Shown: positions 45,331-56,698, counted from the stretch's first letter. The stretch: DNA of 64,000 bases from Hirschia baltica ATCC 49814 (GCF_000023785.1 NC_012982.1:3348001-3412000), one strand, 5' to 3'. Made by a program: numbers and translations. The notes: generated from the sequence alone by a model not told the origin.

Positions 45331-45867
45331 TTAATGTTTATGTCCAGCGTCTTTTGACACATCTGGCGTAGAAACTGTAAATAATGCACTTGCGGTTCGT
45401 CCAGATTCAAAAGTGAACGTCACATCAGCAGTGTCACCCTCTTTAACGTCATTCACACCGAAAATCATTAAGTGCAAACCTTTGGGCTCAAAAACAACGG
45501 GCACGCCAGCGTTCACATCAACACTATCTACTTTGCGCATCTGCATCATGCCATCTGACATTTCATGCGTGTGAAGCTCTATAGTTTCGGCAACATCAGA
45601 TGACACTGAAATAATGCGATCATCTTGCCCTAACACCATAGTGAAATACCCAGCCGTAACAGTTTTACCACCCAGAGGCGGACGAATAATTCCGTTTTGG
45701 ATGTTGATCGCTGACTCAACGAGGCTCACATCAGGCTGACTTATTGTTGAAGGCTCAGTTGCAGAAGACACATTCTCATCAACTTTATTGCTAGGCGAGC
45801 AAGCCGAGGCCAAAATCAACGCTGAACAAACTAAACCGAGTGAGTTTCCAAAAGTATTCCAAGACAT
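45331..45867 (-). CDS. PCu(A)C-type copper chaperone, exported
   Basis: Periplasmic copper-binding protein of 178 aa. The methionine/histidine copper site is visible: HTHEMSDGMMQMRKVD and, 20 residues on, GLHLMIFGVN. A signal peptide ends at a cysteine (ALILASAC, Cys23), possibly a lipobox although the residue before is not the usual Leu. Such proteins bring Cu(I) to cytochrome oxidase. GGAG is 10 nt before the ATG. Confidence 0.85.
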   Translation of the reverse strand: MSWNTFGNSLGLVCSALILASACSPSNKVDENVSSATEPSTISQPDVSLVESAINIQNGIIRPPLGGKTVTAGYFTMVLGQDDRIISVSSDVAETIELHTHEMSDGMMQMRKVDSVDVNAGVPVVFEPKGLHLMIFGVNDVKEGDTADVTFTFESGRTASALFTVSTPDVSKDAGHKH

Positions 45868-45920
45868 TATTTAAAGCTCCATTATAGCTAGTCTATGTAT
45901 GCAATTGTTCAAATTCAGGC

Positions 45921-46952
45921 TTAGTTTCCCCAAAACCCAACAATTTGACGTACCTCTTTCAAAATCGGATCTGCAAGCGAGCTCGCGCGTTCAGCGCCTT
46001 CTTCCAATACCGCATCAATCTGAGCAGGGTCGGCTATGTAATCTCGCATTTTTTGAGAAATGGGAGCCATCTTTTCAACTGCTAATTCTGCTAAAGCTGG
46101 TTTGAATTTTCCAAACCCTTCACCGCCAAATTCAGCAAGCACATCGGCGCTACTTTTATTCGACAAAGCGCCATAAATCCCAACCAGATTACGCGCTTCT
46201 GGGCGTCCGTCCAATCCCTCTACTTCAGAAGGAAGAACATCAGCATCGGATTTAGCTTTTTTGATTTTCTTTGCAATCGTATCTGCATCATCAATCAAAT
46301 TAATTCGTGACAATTCAGATGGATCAGATTTGGACATTTTCTTTGTCCCATCTTTTAGAGACATAATCCGCGCACCCGGCCCTTGTATAAGCGGCTCAGG
46401 AATTGGGAAAAAGTCCGGCGCATTGAAATCACGGTTAAATCGATTTGCACAATCGCGCGTTAACTCTAAATGCTGTTTTTGATCGTCCCCCACAGGGACA
46501 TGTGTCGCTTTGTACGCCAAAATATCCGCTGCCATCAAAACGGGATAGGTAAACAACCCTACAGACGCGCGCTCAGCATCTTTACCTGCTTTGTCTTTAA
46601 ATTGCGTCATGCGTTCTGCCCAGCCCATGCGAGCGGTACAATTTAAAATCCAAGCCAATTCAGTATGCGCCCGAACCGATGATTGAGCGAACACGATGTT
46701 CTTCTTTGGATCAATTCCAGCGGCCAACCAAGCGGCAACAATCTCCCGAGTTTGACCTGCCAGCAATTTGGGGTCTTGAGGCACTGTAATCGCATGCAAG
46801 TCAACGGCACAAAAAACACATTCATGCGCGTCTTGCATATTTACCCAATTGATCAATGCGCCAAGATAATTGCCAAGATGAAGGTCTCCTGATGGTTGCA
46901 TGCCTGAAAACACGCGTTCTGGACCTTGATAACCTGTATTTAAATCGCTCAT
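45921..46952 (-). CDS. trpS: tryptophanyl-tRNA synthetase
   Basis: Class I aminoacyl-tRNA synthetase, 343 aa, charging tRNA-Trp. The HIGH-like motif HLGN (25-28) lies in [10 protein letters not shown] and the KMSKS motif in [20 protein letters not shown] precedes the ATG. Follows murJ on the minus strand, the order known from Rhizobiales and Caulobacterales. Confidence 0.96.
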   Translation of the reverse strand: MSDLNTGYQGPERVFSGMQPSGDLHLGNYLGALINWVNMQDAHECVFCAVDLHAITVPQDPKLLAGQTREIVAAWLAAGIDPKKNIVFAQSSVRAHTELAWILNCTARMGWAERMTQFKDKAGKDAERASVGLFTYPVLMAADILAYKATHVPVGDDQKQHLELTRDCANRFNRDFNAPDFFPIPEPLIQGPGARIMSLKDGTKKMSKSDPSELSRINLIDDADTIAKKIKKAKSDADVLPSEVEGLDGRPEARNLVGIYGALSNKSSADVLAEFGGEGFGKFKPALAELAVEKMAPISQKMRDYIADPAQIDAVLEEGAERASSLADPILKEVRQIVGFWGN

Positions 46953-47037
46953 CTAATTGCGCCTTTTAATTGGAAGAGAACCTAGCCTCTAACGCACAAC
47001 AAGCCGCACATGCAAGCGTTTCAACACCTCGCTTCGA

Positions 47038-48603
47038 TTAAGTTGCAGACCTACGCATGGCATTGCGAATTTCACGCAAAGAAACCGCACCCGTCACCAA
47101 TGCGGCGATCCCATACAATATACCACCGACTGCAACCGTCGCGATTAACGCCAATATCTGAGATTCCCAAAGATATGTCTGGGTCAAATTTTTATAATCA
47201 TTAGCAAAATACAGGAAGCCTCCCAGTATTCCGCACGAAACAAAGACGCGCAGCATTCGGCTAATCAACAACCCGCTAGGTTTGTAATCGCCCCGCTTAA
47301 TCAATGTCAGCCATAGCATGGAAACATTCAGCCAAGCTGCAAAACTTGTCGCCGCAGCTAATGCAGGAAACCCATATTCACCTTGCCCACGTAGCCAGAA
47401 AAAAGCACCCGCACCCAAAACTGTGTTGACCAGAACTGACACGACAGCAAATTGCATTGGACGTTTTGTATCATGGCGCGCAAAAAATGCTGGAGCCAAC
47501 ACCTTCACCAACACAAAAGCCGGCACACCCCACGCATAATGGATTAAAGCACTCGCAGCTAATGTTGAATCCGATGCATCAAACTGGCCCCGGCCAAACA
47601 AAGCATCAATCAAAAAGAACGGTATTATCGCCAGCGCCACAGCGGCAGGCAGCGTTAAAGCCATTGCCAATGAGATACCTTCATCCAGCGTCCTATGCGT
47701 GTCCTCAGAAGACCCCACCTTGCTCATAGCACGGGATAATCTAGGCAATATCGCTACCCCAACAGCCACACCGACAATACCCAGCGGCAATTGATAAAAC
47801 CGATCCGCTGAAGCCAGCCAACCTTTTGCACCTGCTTCAAAAGAAGCAATTGATGATGAAACAATGATATTTATCTGCGTTGCACTGGCAGCCAAAGCGC
47901 CGGGAACAGCAATCTTAGCGACATCTTTCACAGCAGGCGTAATGCGCGGCAGCCTGAACTTTAAATGCACACCCTGATTACGGGCGCCAAACCACAAAAC
48001 AGCTGCCTGCAAAATACCCGCTATTAAAGTTGCCACAGAACATGCAAGCGCGACCATTCTGGGCTCATTAAAACTGAAAGCAGCAATCAACAAACAGATA
48101 TTCATCAAAGTCGGCGCAGCTGCCGATAGCACAAACCGACCAGCGGCGTTTAACACACCCGCAAACAAGGCCGAAAGTGCCATACCCGCCAGATAGGGCA
48201 TTGTTATCTGAGTGAGTAAAATAGACAGGTTGAATATGTCAGGATCATTACGATAACCCGCCTGTAAAACCATCATAATCCACGGCATACAAAACTGGGC
48301 AATAAGTGACAGAATTATCGTCACCGTAAACAACATGGAGAGCGTTTCTGTCGCCATCCGTGTCGCGACTTCATCACCCTCTTCTGCCTGCGACCGCGTA
48401 TATAAAGGAACAAATGCCTGCGCGAATGCTCCTTCAGCTAACAAGCGCCGAAACAGGTTGGGAAATTGCTGCGCTGTTAAATAGGCATCTGTAAGAGGGC
48501 CTGCCCCCAATTTTGCAAAAATCACGGCCTCACGAATAAAGCCCAGAATTCTGCTTCCAAATGTCAAACTTGATTGGACAAAGACATTGCGGGCTAAGCT
48601 CAT
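47038..48603 (-). CDS. murJ: lipid II flippase MurJ
   Basis: MurJ/MviN, 521 aa, about 14 membrane helices, exporting lipid II for peptidoglycan synthesis. The start SLTFGSRILGFIREAVIFAKLGAGPLTDAYLTAQQFPNLFRRLLAEGAF is diagnostic, including the conserved arginines. It begins 7 bp after the glnD stop, so the two are cotranscribed. Confidence 0.95.
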   Translation of the reverse strand: MSLARNVFVQSSLTFGSRILGFIREAVIFAKLGAGPLTDAYLTAQQFPNLFRRLLAEGAFAQAFVPLYTRSQAEEGDEVATRMATETLSMLFTVTIILSLIAQFCMPWIMMVLQAGYRNDPDIFNLSILLTQITMPYLAGMALSALFAGVLNAAGRFVLSAAAPTLMNICLLIAAFSFNEPRMVALACSVATLIAGILQAAVLWFGARNQGVHLKFRLPRITPAVKDVAKIAVPGALAASATQINIIVSSSIASFEAGAKGWLASADRFYQLPLGIVGVAVGVAILPRLSRAMSKVGSSEDTHRTLDEGISLAMALTLPAAVALAIIPFFLIDALFGRGQFDASDSTLAASALIHYAWGVPAFVLVKVLAPAFFARHDTKRPMQFAVVSVLVNTVLGAGAFFWLRGQGEYGFPALAAATSFAAWLNVSMLWLTLIKRGDYKPSGLLISRMLRVFVSCGILGGFLYFANDYKNLTQTYLWESQILALIATVAVGGILYGIAALVTGAVSLREIRNAMRRSAT

Positions 48604-48610
48604 ATCAGGC

Positions 48611-51442
48611 CTATCTGTTTTCTGAGGTCTTCGCGCGCTTCAAGGCTCGCGCTGGTGTTCTTGGAGCCTCTAAATCACCGCGACGCAAGACTTCCAACAA
48701 TTCTTTTGTCAGCAATGCTTCATCAAGGACATCTTCACCCTGAGCCTCAACATAGAAAACATCATGCACAAGCATTCCATAACTTTCGGCGTGAGCCGAT
48801 TGAATGGACAAGCCCTGATTAACAAAAACATTTGCTATTTCCTGCATCAGACCTTGTCGGTTGCGACCAGATAATTCAAGCACAATAGCATTATCAGATG
48901 CTTTTTTATCAATTGAAACAACTGGCTCGACGATAAACGCGGCTTGGCGACGAGAGGCCTTAAAATTATCGTCCGCCAATTCATGCTCAGGTTTTTCACC
49001 AGCAGCCACCGCTTGTAATGCAGTCGTAAGAAACTTCAATCGCTCTGGATCACCTTCACAAAAAGGCTCCCCCGAACTGGTTTGAATTTCAAAAACATCC
49101 AGCACTTTATCATTGCCAGTAGAGAATAAGCGTGCCGATAAAATATCTGCCCCTGCGCTCGTAAGCACTTTACACAAATCCGCATATAAACGCGCACGAT
49201 CATCAGCAAAAACAAGAACTTGAGTGGCACTTAATTCTTTTTCTATTCTGGCGGCAGATGTCGTCTCACCACCAGATGCGGTGATAGTTTCAGCATGCCA
49301 AGCTTGTACATCTGTCTCAAAAGAAATCCAGTAAGCATCTTCCAGATTTTCAAAAGAAGCTGGCAGCTTTCCAATCTTTTCAAACAAAGCTTCACGTCCA
49401 AGGGTCGCCCTTTTGGCAATTTGCGCCTGCACAGACACTTCATCTGCCCGTCCACCACGAAGTGCAGCTTCGGTGGCGTAATACAATTCCCTCAGCAATT
49501 GGCCTTTCCAACTATTCCAAACGCCTGGACCAACGGCGCGAATATCACAAACAGTCAGTATCAAAAGAAGACGCAACCGTTCTACAGTACCAACTTTTTT
49601 CGCGAATGTAGACACAGTCCTAGGATCAGAAATATCCCGCCTTTGCGCGGTGTCACTCATTTCGAGGTGGTTTCCGACCAGCCATGCCACAAGCTCAGCC
49701 TCTTCCGGCTCCATACCCAATCGCAAACAGGCTCCACGCGCCGTTTTGGCACCTTCAATCTGCTGATCACCTTGCCCTTTCCCTGTATCATGCAAAAGCA
49801 TTGCAAGGTATAAAGCACGTCGATGCTGCACTTTAGGAAAGATTTCCGTCGCCAATGGATGTTCACTGACAAGTACATGGCGTTCAATATCATTCATCGC
49901 CTCAACGGCACGAATAGTATGCTCATCCACAGTATAATGATGGTACATGTTGAATTGCGTCTGACCAACAATCCGACCAAATTCTGGTAGGAAATGACCT
50001 AAAACACCTGTTTCATTCATGATTTTCAGTGTTGTTCCGGGATGATGTTTCGAAGTCACAACATCAATAAACAATTCTTGAGCTTCAGGATCTTTGCGAT
50101 AAGACACTTTCAATTCTTTGAGATTTTCTCGCGCGTTTGCAATTGCGTTTGGATGAATATCGTACCCACCTTTATCCGCGACCTTGAATAATCGAAACAA
50201 ATTCAAGGGGTCATCCTTCACAGCGTCAGCGCTCGCATACGATACACGCCCGGCGTCAAGTACAAACCGCTTGTCATCAAGTAATTTTGGCACTGGTGCA
50301 GGCATGAATCGCAAAAGACCTGAAGGCTTCTTTTGTTCAATAGCTTCCAGCTTTGCGCACAATATACGCGTAAGCGCTCCCACTTCTTTTGCCGCAAGAA
50401 AATAGCGTTTCATAAATCGCTCGACACCGCTCATGCCGGCCTTGTCAACAAAGCCCATGCGAGACGCAATTTCGGGCTGAAGGTCAAAACTTAATCTATC
50501 TTCAGCGCGACCCGCGACATAATGCAAATGGCATCTGACAGTCCACAAAAAGCGCGCTTCACGGCGAAATATTGCTGCATCAGATTTTGAAAAAACATGG
50601 TTTTTCAATACGCCATTAAAGTTAGAACCACCATGAATGTATTTCGCCAACCAGAACAAAGTCTGCAGATCTCTCAATCCCCCCTTGCTTTCTTTGACGT
50701 TCGGCTCCACGCGAAATCTCGAACTTCCCTCTCGAGACACACGACGATCACGCTCTTCTAGTTTAGCTTGTACAAATTCTGCAGCACGCCCTTCAACAAT
50801 ATCTTTGTCAAATCGATCATCTAATTCTTTGGCGACGTCTTTATCTCCAAATAACAAACGCTTATCGAGAATTGCTGTGCGTATTGTGTAATCTTCTTTA
50901 GAGAGCCGGATACATTCGTCGATCGTTCGAAATGCATGTCCAACCTTCAGCCCCAAATCCCACAAAGCATAGAGCATGAATTCAATCACACTTTCAGCCC
51001 AAGCTGTTTGCTTATATGTGCGTACAAATAGCAGATCGACATCTGATGATGGAGCTAACGCACAGCGCCCATACCCGCCCACAGCCATAACGGCCATACG
51101 TTCGCCCATCGTCGGATTGTTCGCCCGAATGACATGTACGGTAGTATAATCATATAAAGCGTGAAGCACCTCATCCATAACAGCCGATAAAAGGTTCGCT
51201 GTATCCAGACCATCTGCGCCTGCTTCTAGACGCTCTTGTGCAATCATCCGTCCACGGAATAACGCACCATGCAACAGATCAATCACGCGTTGGCGTGCTT
51301 TTGTACGATCATTCGCATGATCCATATGTGCAGCCGTTAGCTGCACACGTAAATTTCTGGAATCAATAATATCTGAGATACGCCATGCCCCCGGTTTGGA
51401 GCGACGCTGTACGGTTTTTTGTGTCGGGCTTAATTCTGTCAT
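48611..51442 (-). CDS. glnD: bifunctional [protein-PII] uridylyltransferase/UMP-removing enzyme GlnD
   Basis: GlnD, 943 aa, the nitrogen sensor that uridylylates PII when glutamine is low. Nucleotidyltransferase motif GGYGRCALAPSSDVDLLF is at residues 122-139 (D134, D136), the HD domain has LLHDTGKGQGDQ near 555, and two C-terminal ACT domains bind glutamine (VLVFADDRARLYADLCKVL and IVLELSGRNRQGLMQEIANVF). Lies between mutS and murJ as in relatives. Confidence 0.96.
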   Translation of the reverse strand: MTELSPTQKTVQRRSKPGAWRISDIIDSRNLRVQLTAAHMDHANDRTKARQRVIDLLHGALFRGRMIAQERLEAGADGLDTANLLSAVMDEVLHALYDYTTVHVIRANNPTMGERMAVMAVGGYGRCALAPSSDVDLLFVRTYKQTAWAESVIEFMLYALWDLGLKVGHAFRTIDECIRLSKEDYTIRTAILDKRLLFGDKDVAKELDDRFDKDIVEGRAAEFVQAKLEERDRRVSREGSSRFRVEPNVKESKGGLRDLQTLFWLAKYIHGGSNFNGVLKNHVFSKSDAAIFRREARFLWTVRCHLHYVAGRAEDRLSFDLQPEIASRMGFVDKAGMSGVERFMKRYFLAAKEVGALTRILCAKLEAIEQKKPSGLLRFMPAPVPKLLDDKRFVLDAGRVSYASADAVKDDPLNLFRLFKVADKGGYDIHPNAIANARENLKELKVSYRKDPEAQELFIDVVTSKHHPGTTLKIMNETGVLGHFLPEFGRIVGQTQFNMYHHYTVDEHTIRAVEAMNDIERHVLVSEHPLATEIFPKVQHRRALYLAMLLHDTGKGQGDQQIEGAKTARGACLRLGMEPEEAELVAWLVGNHLEMSDTAQRRDISDPRTVSTFAKKVGTVERLRLLLILTVCDIRAVGPGVWNSWKGQLLRELYYATEAALRGGRADEVSVQAQIAKRATLGREALFEKIGKLPASFENLEDAYWISFETDVQAWHAETITASGGETTSAARIEKELSATQVLVFADDRARLYADLCKVLTSAGADILSARLFSTGNDKVLDVFEIQTSSGEPFCEGDPERLKFLTTALQAVAAGEKPEHELADDNFKASRRQAAFIVEPVVSIDKKASDNAIVLELSGRNRQGLMQEIANVFVNQGLSIQSAHAESYGMLVHDVFYVEAQGEDVLDEALLTKELLEVLRRGDLEAPRTPARALKRAKTSENR

Positions 51443-51492
51443 CCAGACTTCCTAGCGCTAATCTGACAATACGAACAGAAACAAATTCTTGA

Positions 51493-54150
51493 TCAGGACA
51501 ATTTTTGTTTCATTGCGTACAAAATTTCCAATGCCTCGCGCGGCGTAATACCGTCCACATCGACATCGACTAGCATTTTTTCAACTTCACTTGGCACAAG
51601 GTTTGGTGCAGGTTCAGCGACAGCCGCAAATAGCGGTAAATCATCCAATTGGAACCCGCCTTTTTGGGCCTCACCTTCCAAGCGCAACAAGACTTCTTCT
51701 GCCCGTTTCACCGCATCTCTTGGCATTCCTGCAAGCTTAGCAACTTGCACACCATAGGACCGATCAGCCGGTCCGGGTTTAACATCGTGCAAAAAGACCA
51801 GATCACCCTGCCAATCCTTTGCGCGAAGAGACGCATTCCCCGCATGGCTTAGCTTTTCGGCAAGGTCAGTTAATTCGTGATAATGGGTCGCAAACAAAGC
51901 GCGACATTTGTTTTTTTCGTGTAAATGCTCAACCGCCGCCCAAGCAATCGCCAAGCCATCATATGTTGCCGTTCCCCGCCCGACTTCATCCAGTATAACA
52001 AACGCTTTAGGCCCGGCTTGGTTTAATATCGCTGCCGTTTCAATCATTTCGACCATAAAGGTAGACCGCCCCCGCGAAAGATCATCAGACGCACCCACAC
52101 GCGAAAACACACGATCAACCAATCCCAACTCAAATTTCTGAGCAGGCACAAAACAACCAGCTTGCGCCATTATCGCTAGCAAAGCATTCTGCCTCAGATA
52201 AGTTGATTTACCAGCCATGTTTGGCCCTGTAATCATCATCAATCGCGCCGTATCACCGCCACTTGCATCCAAACAACAATCATTCGCGGTAAAACCATCG
52301 CCTGCTTTTCTAAGCGATGCCTCCACAACTGGATGACGCGCACCTACAGCATTAAACTGAGTGCTATTATTCAATTGCGGGCGAATTGCACGGTTATCTT
52401 CAGCCCACTGCGCCAGACCAGCCGCAACATCAATCGCCGCCAATGCATCAGCAGCCGCTCTCAATTTTGATGATAAGTTTTCTGCTTCCAAAACCAGCGC
52501 ATTGAAAATTTCCATTTCACGCGCTTTGCCCTCTTCTTCTGCCCGCGCAATGCGGCCATCTAAATCACCAAGTTCGGTTGTGGTGAAACGCATTGCAGAT
52601 GCCAATGTCTGACGATGGATAAAGTCAGAAGCATGTGGACCATTTTGCATCGCAGATGCGTTGCGTGTCGTCACATCAATAAAATATCCCAAAACTTTAT
52701 TATGACGAATTTTCAAACTCGGAATACCGGTTTTTTCGGCATAATCAGCTTGTAATCCAGCGATGATTTTTCGGCTATCATCTCGCAATGAACGCACTTC
52801 ATCCAGTGAAGGATCATATCCTGTGGCGATGAAACCTCCATCACGCGCCAACACAGGAGAATCTTCTTTTATCGCTGTTTCCAGTGTCTGTGCAAAAGCA
52901 GCTAATTCTTCTTGCTGCTCTAAATCTAAAACAGTGCAAGCTTCATCAAGTAAGGATGGCAAACCCGCAATGCCTGACCTAAGCAATCGCGCTGCGAGGG
53001 CACCTGATTTCAATCCAAGCGCCAAAGCACGCAAATCTTTGGGACCACCCCGCCCCAATTGCAATCGCATACGTGCTCGCTCGATGTCTGCACTATCTCG
53101 CAACGCTTTACGCACTTCTTCACGTAAATCTCTATCCGAAACAAACAAACTTACTGCATCAAGTCGACAATTTATCGACACTAAGTCGATAAGAGGTCGT
53201 GACAAATTATCTGCCAAACGTCGCGCACCTGGTGCCGTGATCGTGCAATCAATTGTCGATAGCAACGACCCTTTTCGGCTTCCCTGCGCTGACACATCAA
53301 TTTCCAGACTAGATCTCGTCGCTGGATCAATCGCCATAAAACTAGAGCTTAAATGCCGCTTTGGCGGATCAAGACGCGGCGTTTCTCCTGCTTGTGTCAG
53401 ATGAAGATAATCCAACAGCAATGCACAGGCAGACAATTCTGCATTGGAAAAACTGCCAAAAGCATCAAGTGATTTCACACCCAATGTATCTTTTAATTGT
53501 CGCTCTCCAGATACTTTGTCCGCTTTGGCCCCCGGGCGAGGTGTCACTGCTGTTTTTAAACTTTCCAGCATATTTGAAATCAGCGGCCGCGCCATTACGC
53601 TATCGCTCATCAACAACTCTTTTGGTGCCAGAGAAGCCAAGACCTCTCCAAACGCTTCCGGCGCTGTCTCAAACACCTCAAACCGCCCTGTTGAGACGTC
53701 CGCTAAAGCAATACCTCCCTCAATTCCCCCAGCTGAAACACCTATTGCCGCAAGAATATTCGAAGAACGCGCATCTAAAAGAGAATCTTCTGTCAAAGTC
53801 CCCGGTGTGACAATTCGTACCACATCACGGTTCACGACACTCTTTGAACCACGTTTTTTTGCTTCTTCTGGAGTCTCCAGCTGCTCGCAAACCGCCACAC
53901 AATGGCCAGAGCGGATCAATTTAGCCAGATAACCTTCAGCCGCGTGAAATGGCACGCCCGCCATTGGAATAGGCTCGCCAGAATGCTGCCCTCTAGCCGT
54001 AAGTGTGATATCTAGGGCTTCGGCCGCGATCTGCGCGTCTTCAAAGAAGAGCTCATAAAAATCTCCCATTCTAAAAAATAATAGCGCGTCCTTATGACGT
54101 TCTTTAATCTCTAGATATTGGAGCAAAAAAGGGGATGGTGATTTTGACAT
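51493..54150 (-). CDS. mutS: DNA mismatch repair ATPase MutS
   Basis: MutS, 885 aa, recognises mismatches as a dimer. The mismatch-reading Phe-x-Glu is in FRMGDFYELFFED, the Walker A motif is TGPNMAGKSTYLRQ near 640 and the ABC-type signature region DEVGRGTATYDGLAIAW follows. The start at ATG 54150 (MSKSPSPFLLQYLEIKERH) matches homologues; a longer reading to 54219 has no support. Divergent from maeB over 200 bp. Confidence 0.96.
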   Translation of the reverse strand: MSKSPSPFLLQYLEIKERHKDALLFFRMGDFYELFFEDAQIAAEALDITLTARGQHSGEPIPMAGVPFHAAEGYLAKLIRSGHCVAVCEQLETPEEAKKRGSKSVVNRDVVRIVTPGTLTEDSLLDARSSNILAAIGVSAGGIEGGIALADVSTGRFEVFETAPEAFGEVLASLAPKELLMSDSVMARPLISNMLESLKTAVTPRPGAKADKVSGERQLKDTLGVKSLDAFGSFSNAELSACALLLDYLHLTQAGETPRLDPPKRHLSSSFMAIDPATRSSLEIDVSAQGSRKGSLLSTIDCTITAPGARRLADNLSRPLIDLVSINCRLDAVSLFVSDRDLREEVRKALRDSADIERARMRLQLGRGGPKDLRALALGLKSGALAARLLRSGIAGLPSLLDEACTVLDLEQQEELAAFAQTLETAIKEDSPVLARDGGFIATGYDPSLDEVRSLRDDSRKIIAGLQADYAEKTGIPSLKIRHNKVLGYFIDVTTRNASAMQNGPHASDFIHRQTLASAMRFTTTELGDLDGRIARAEEEGKAREMEIFNALVLEAENLSSKLRAAADALAAIDVAAGLAQWAEDNRAIRPQLNNSTQFNAVGARHPVVEASLRKAGDGFTANDCCLDASGGDTARLMMITGPNMAGKSTYLRQNALLAIMAQAGCFVPAQKFELGLVDRVFSRVGASDDLSRGRSTFMVEMIETAAILNQAGPKAFVILDEVGRGTATYDGLAIAWAAVEHLHEKNKCRALFATHYHELTDLAEKLSHAGNASLRAKDWQGDLVFLHDVKPGPADRSYGVQVAKLAGMPRDAVKRAEEVLLRLEGEAQKGGFQLDDLPLFAAVAEPAPNLVPSEVEKMLVDVDVDGITPREALEILYAMKQKLS

Positions 54151-54349
54151 GGGCGTGCACACTAGCCAGACTAAATTGCACCGCAAGGGTGACAAACCAT
54201 CGAAATTGCATTTTATCACATTGGTGGGTTACTAAACCCATTTTATTCACAGCAGAATGACTCCAAAAGAGAGAAATCTGCAATACAAGCCCGAATAAGT
54301 ACGAGATAATAATAAATAGGCTTAATTGCCACACGAGGACGACACAGAC

Positions 54350-56647
54350 ATGAGCTCCAAACGCCCATCTTTCACGGATGAAGAAGCGCTTGCCTTCCAC
54401 CAGGAACCAACACCCGGTAAGATTTCAATGTTACCGACAAAGCCTATGCAGACTCAAAGAGATCTGTCTTTGGCATATTCCCCTGGTGTGGCGATACCTG
54501 TTGAAGCAATCGCAAAAGATCAAGACCTTGCGTATGATTATACGTCTAAAGGTAATACTGTAGCGGTCATCTCAAACGGGACGGCTATTCTTGGTCTTGG
54601 AAATCTGGGTGCCCTCGCCTCAAAGCCGGTGATGGAAGGTAAGTCTGTTCTATTCAAACGTTTTGCGGATGTTGATTCATTCGACATTGAAATAGATGAA
54701 GAAGATCCCGATAAAATTATCGAATGCGTGCGGATGATCGGTTCGACATTTGGTGGAATCAACCTCGAAGACATCAAATCTCCCGAATGCTTTCAAATTG
54801 AAGCAGAGCTACGTGAGAAACTAAATATCCCAGTCTTCCATGATGATCAGCACGGAACTGCAATCATCGCAGCTGCTGGACTGATCAATGCCGCAGAAAT
54901 TACGGGTCGAAACCTAAAAGATATCAAAGTCGCAATTTCTGGAGCCGGTGCCGCAGGGCTTTCTGTTGCAGGCCTTATCCACCACCTTGGCGTACCTAAA
55001 AGCAATATTTTGATGTGTGACCGCGATGGTGTCATCTATCAAGGCCGTACCAAAAGTATGGATCAATATAAGTCTGCATTTACGGTTAAAACCAAAAAAC
55101 GCACTCTTGCCGAAGCTGTTGATGGCGCTGATGTACTAATTGGCCTTTCCGTAAAGGGTGCAGTCAGTAAAGACATGGTCAAATCTATGGCCAAAAACCC
55201 CATCATTTTTGTGATGGCCAACCCTGACCCTGAGATCACACCGGAAGAAATTCAGGAAGTTCGTAGCGATGCAATCATCGCAACCGGCCGTTCTGATTAC
55301 CCAAATCAAGTCAACAACGTACTTGGTTTCCCTTATATTTTCCGGGGCGCGCTAGACGTTCGGGCATCTGCAATTAACGAAGAAATGAAAGTTGCATGTG
55401 CTCGTGCACTCGCAATGCTTGCACGTGAAGATGTGCCTGATGAAGTGGCAGCTGCCTATCATGGTGCCCGTCCAAAATTTGGACGCGACTACATCATTCC
55501 TGTTCCGTTTGACCCACGTTTGATTTCCTACATCCCTCCTTTTGTGGCCCAAGCAGCAATGGATACAGGTGTGGCGCGCAAGCCAATTGAAGATATGGAA
55601 GCCTATTCCAACACCTTGGCTCGTCGCTTAAATCCATCTGCTGGATTTTTACAGCGTTTCCAAGGCGCTGTACGTCGTGAAGCACCAAAACGTATTGTAT
55701 TTGCTGAGGGTGAAGAACCTGCAATTATCCGCGCAGCTTTTGCCTTTAAAACCCAAGAACTTGGCCACCCAATCCTAATTGGACGCGAAGAACAGGTTAA
55801 ACGCAATATGCGATTGGTTGGCGTTCCCGAAGATGAATTAGAAATCATCAACGCACGTTTGTCTGACAATAATCCAGCTTACTTCGACTATCTTTACGAA
55901 CGCACGCAAAGAAGTGGTCTACTTCAAAGAGACGTGCAACGTATGGTCAATAATGATCGTAACGTATTTGGTGCTTGCATGGTCGCGTGCGGCGATGCTG
56001 ACGGGATGGTTACCGGCCTTACCCGTAACTATAATACAGCGCTTAGAGACATCAGACTTGTTGCAGATGAACGTCGCGGCGAACACGCAATTGGTATGTC
56101 CATCATTATCTCTAAAAATGGACCTCTCTTCGTCGCCGATACATCAATCACAGAAATGCCAACAGCTGAAGAACTTGCAGACAATTCTATTTTGTCTGCT
56201 AAAGTTGTGCGCCGCATGGGCTTTGAGCCACGTGTCGCTTTCTTGTCTAACTCTACCTTTGGATACCCTCATGGTGAGCGGGCAGATGTTGTGCGACAAG
56301 CGGCAGAATTAATGGCAACGCGCGATGATGTCGATTTTGAATATGAAGGTGATATCGCTGTTGATGTCGCGCTAAATCCGAATATGCGCGATACTTACCC
56401 ATTCTCACGCTTAAGTGCCCCAGCAAACATCTTGGTTATGCCAGCCATTCACGCGGCATCTATATCCACCAAACTTGCTGCAAACCTTGGTGACACAACA
56501 GTTGTCGGGCCCCTCTTATTGGGTCTGACCTTACCTATCCAAATTGTACAAATGGGATCAACCGTTTCAGATATCGTCAACATGGCAACATTTGCAGCGT
56601 ATGACCCTCACAGCGACGAAAAAGATGTTCGCTGGAAAGTTGTCTAA
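54350..56647 (+). CDS. maeB: NADP-dependent malic enzyme with phosphotransacetylase-like domain
   Basis: MaeB, 765 aa, decarboxylates malate to pyruvate. The malic-enzyme domain (LAYSPGVAIPVEAI, VFHDDQHGTAIIAAAGLINA, ISGAGAAGLSVAGLI) fills residues 1-430; the rest is a phosphate acetyltransferase-like domain thought to be regulatory. GAGGA lies 10 nt before ATG 54350, preferred to an upstream TTG. Divergent from mutS and closed by a terminator. Confidence 0.93.
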   Translation: MSSKRPSFTDEEALAFHQEPTPGKISMLPTKPMQTQRDLSLAYSPGVAIPVEAIAKDQDLAYDYTSKGNTVAVISNGTAILGLGNLGALASKPVMEGKSVLFKRFADVDSFDIEIDEEDPDKIIECVRMIGSTFGGINLEDIKSPECFQIEAELREKLNIPVFHDDQHGTAIIAAAGLINAAEITGRNLKDIKVAISGAGAAGLSVAGLIHHLGVPKSNILMCDRDGVIYQGRTKSMDQYKSAFTVKTKKRTLAEAVDGADVLIGLSVKGAVSKDMVKSMAKNPIIFVMANPDPEITPEEIQEVRSDAIIATGRSDYPNQVNNVLGFPYIFRGALDVRASAINEEMKVACARALAMLAREDVPDEVAAAYHGARPKFGRDYIIPVPFDPRLISYIPPFVAQAAMDTGVARKPIEDMEAYSNTLARRLNPSAGFLQRFQGAVRREAPKRIVFAEGEEPAIIRAAFAFKTQELGHPILIGREEQVKRNMRLVGVPEDELEIINARLSDNNPAYFDYLYERTQRSGLLQRDVQRMVNNDRNVFGACMVACGDADGMVTGLTRNYNTALRDIRLVADERRGEHAIGMSIIISKNGPLFVADTSITEMPTAEELADNSILSAKVVRRMGFEPRVAFLSNSTFGYPHGERADVVRQAAELMATRDDVDFEYEGDIAVDVALNPNMRDTYPFSRLSAPANILVMPAIHAASISTKLAANLGDTTVVGPLLLGLTLPIQIVQMGSTVSDIVNMATFAAYDPHSDEKDVRWKVV

Positions 56648-56664
56648 ACTAAATCTACTAAATC

Positions 56665-56698
56665 AAAGGCCGCTTGTTTCAAACGAGCGGCCTTTTTT
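56665..56698 (+). terminator. intrinsic terminator after maeB
   Basis: AAAGGCCGCTTGTTT pairs with AAACGAGCGGCCTTT (one G-U) around a tiny loop and continues TTT. It also faces the convergent AmpG-like gene, for which it may work too because the minus-strand arm starts with A-rich bases. Confidence 0.85.
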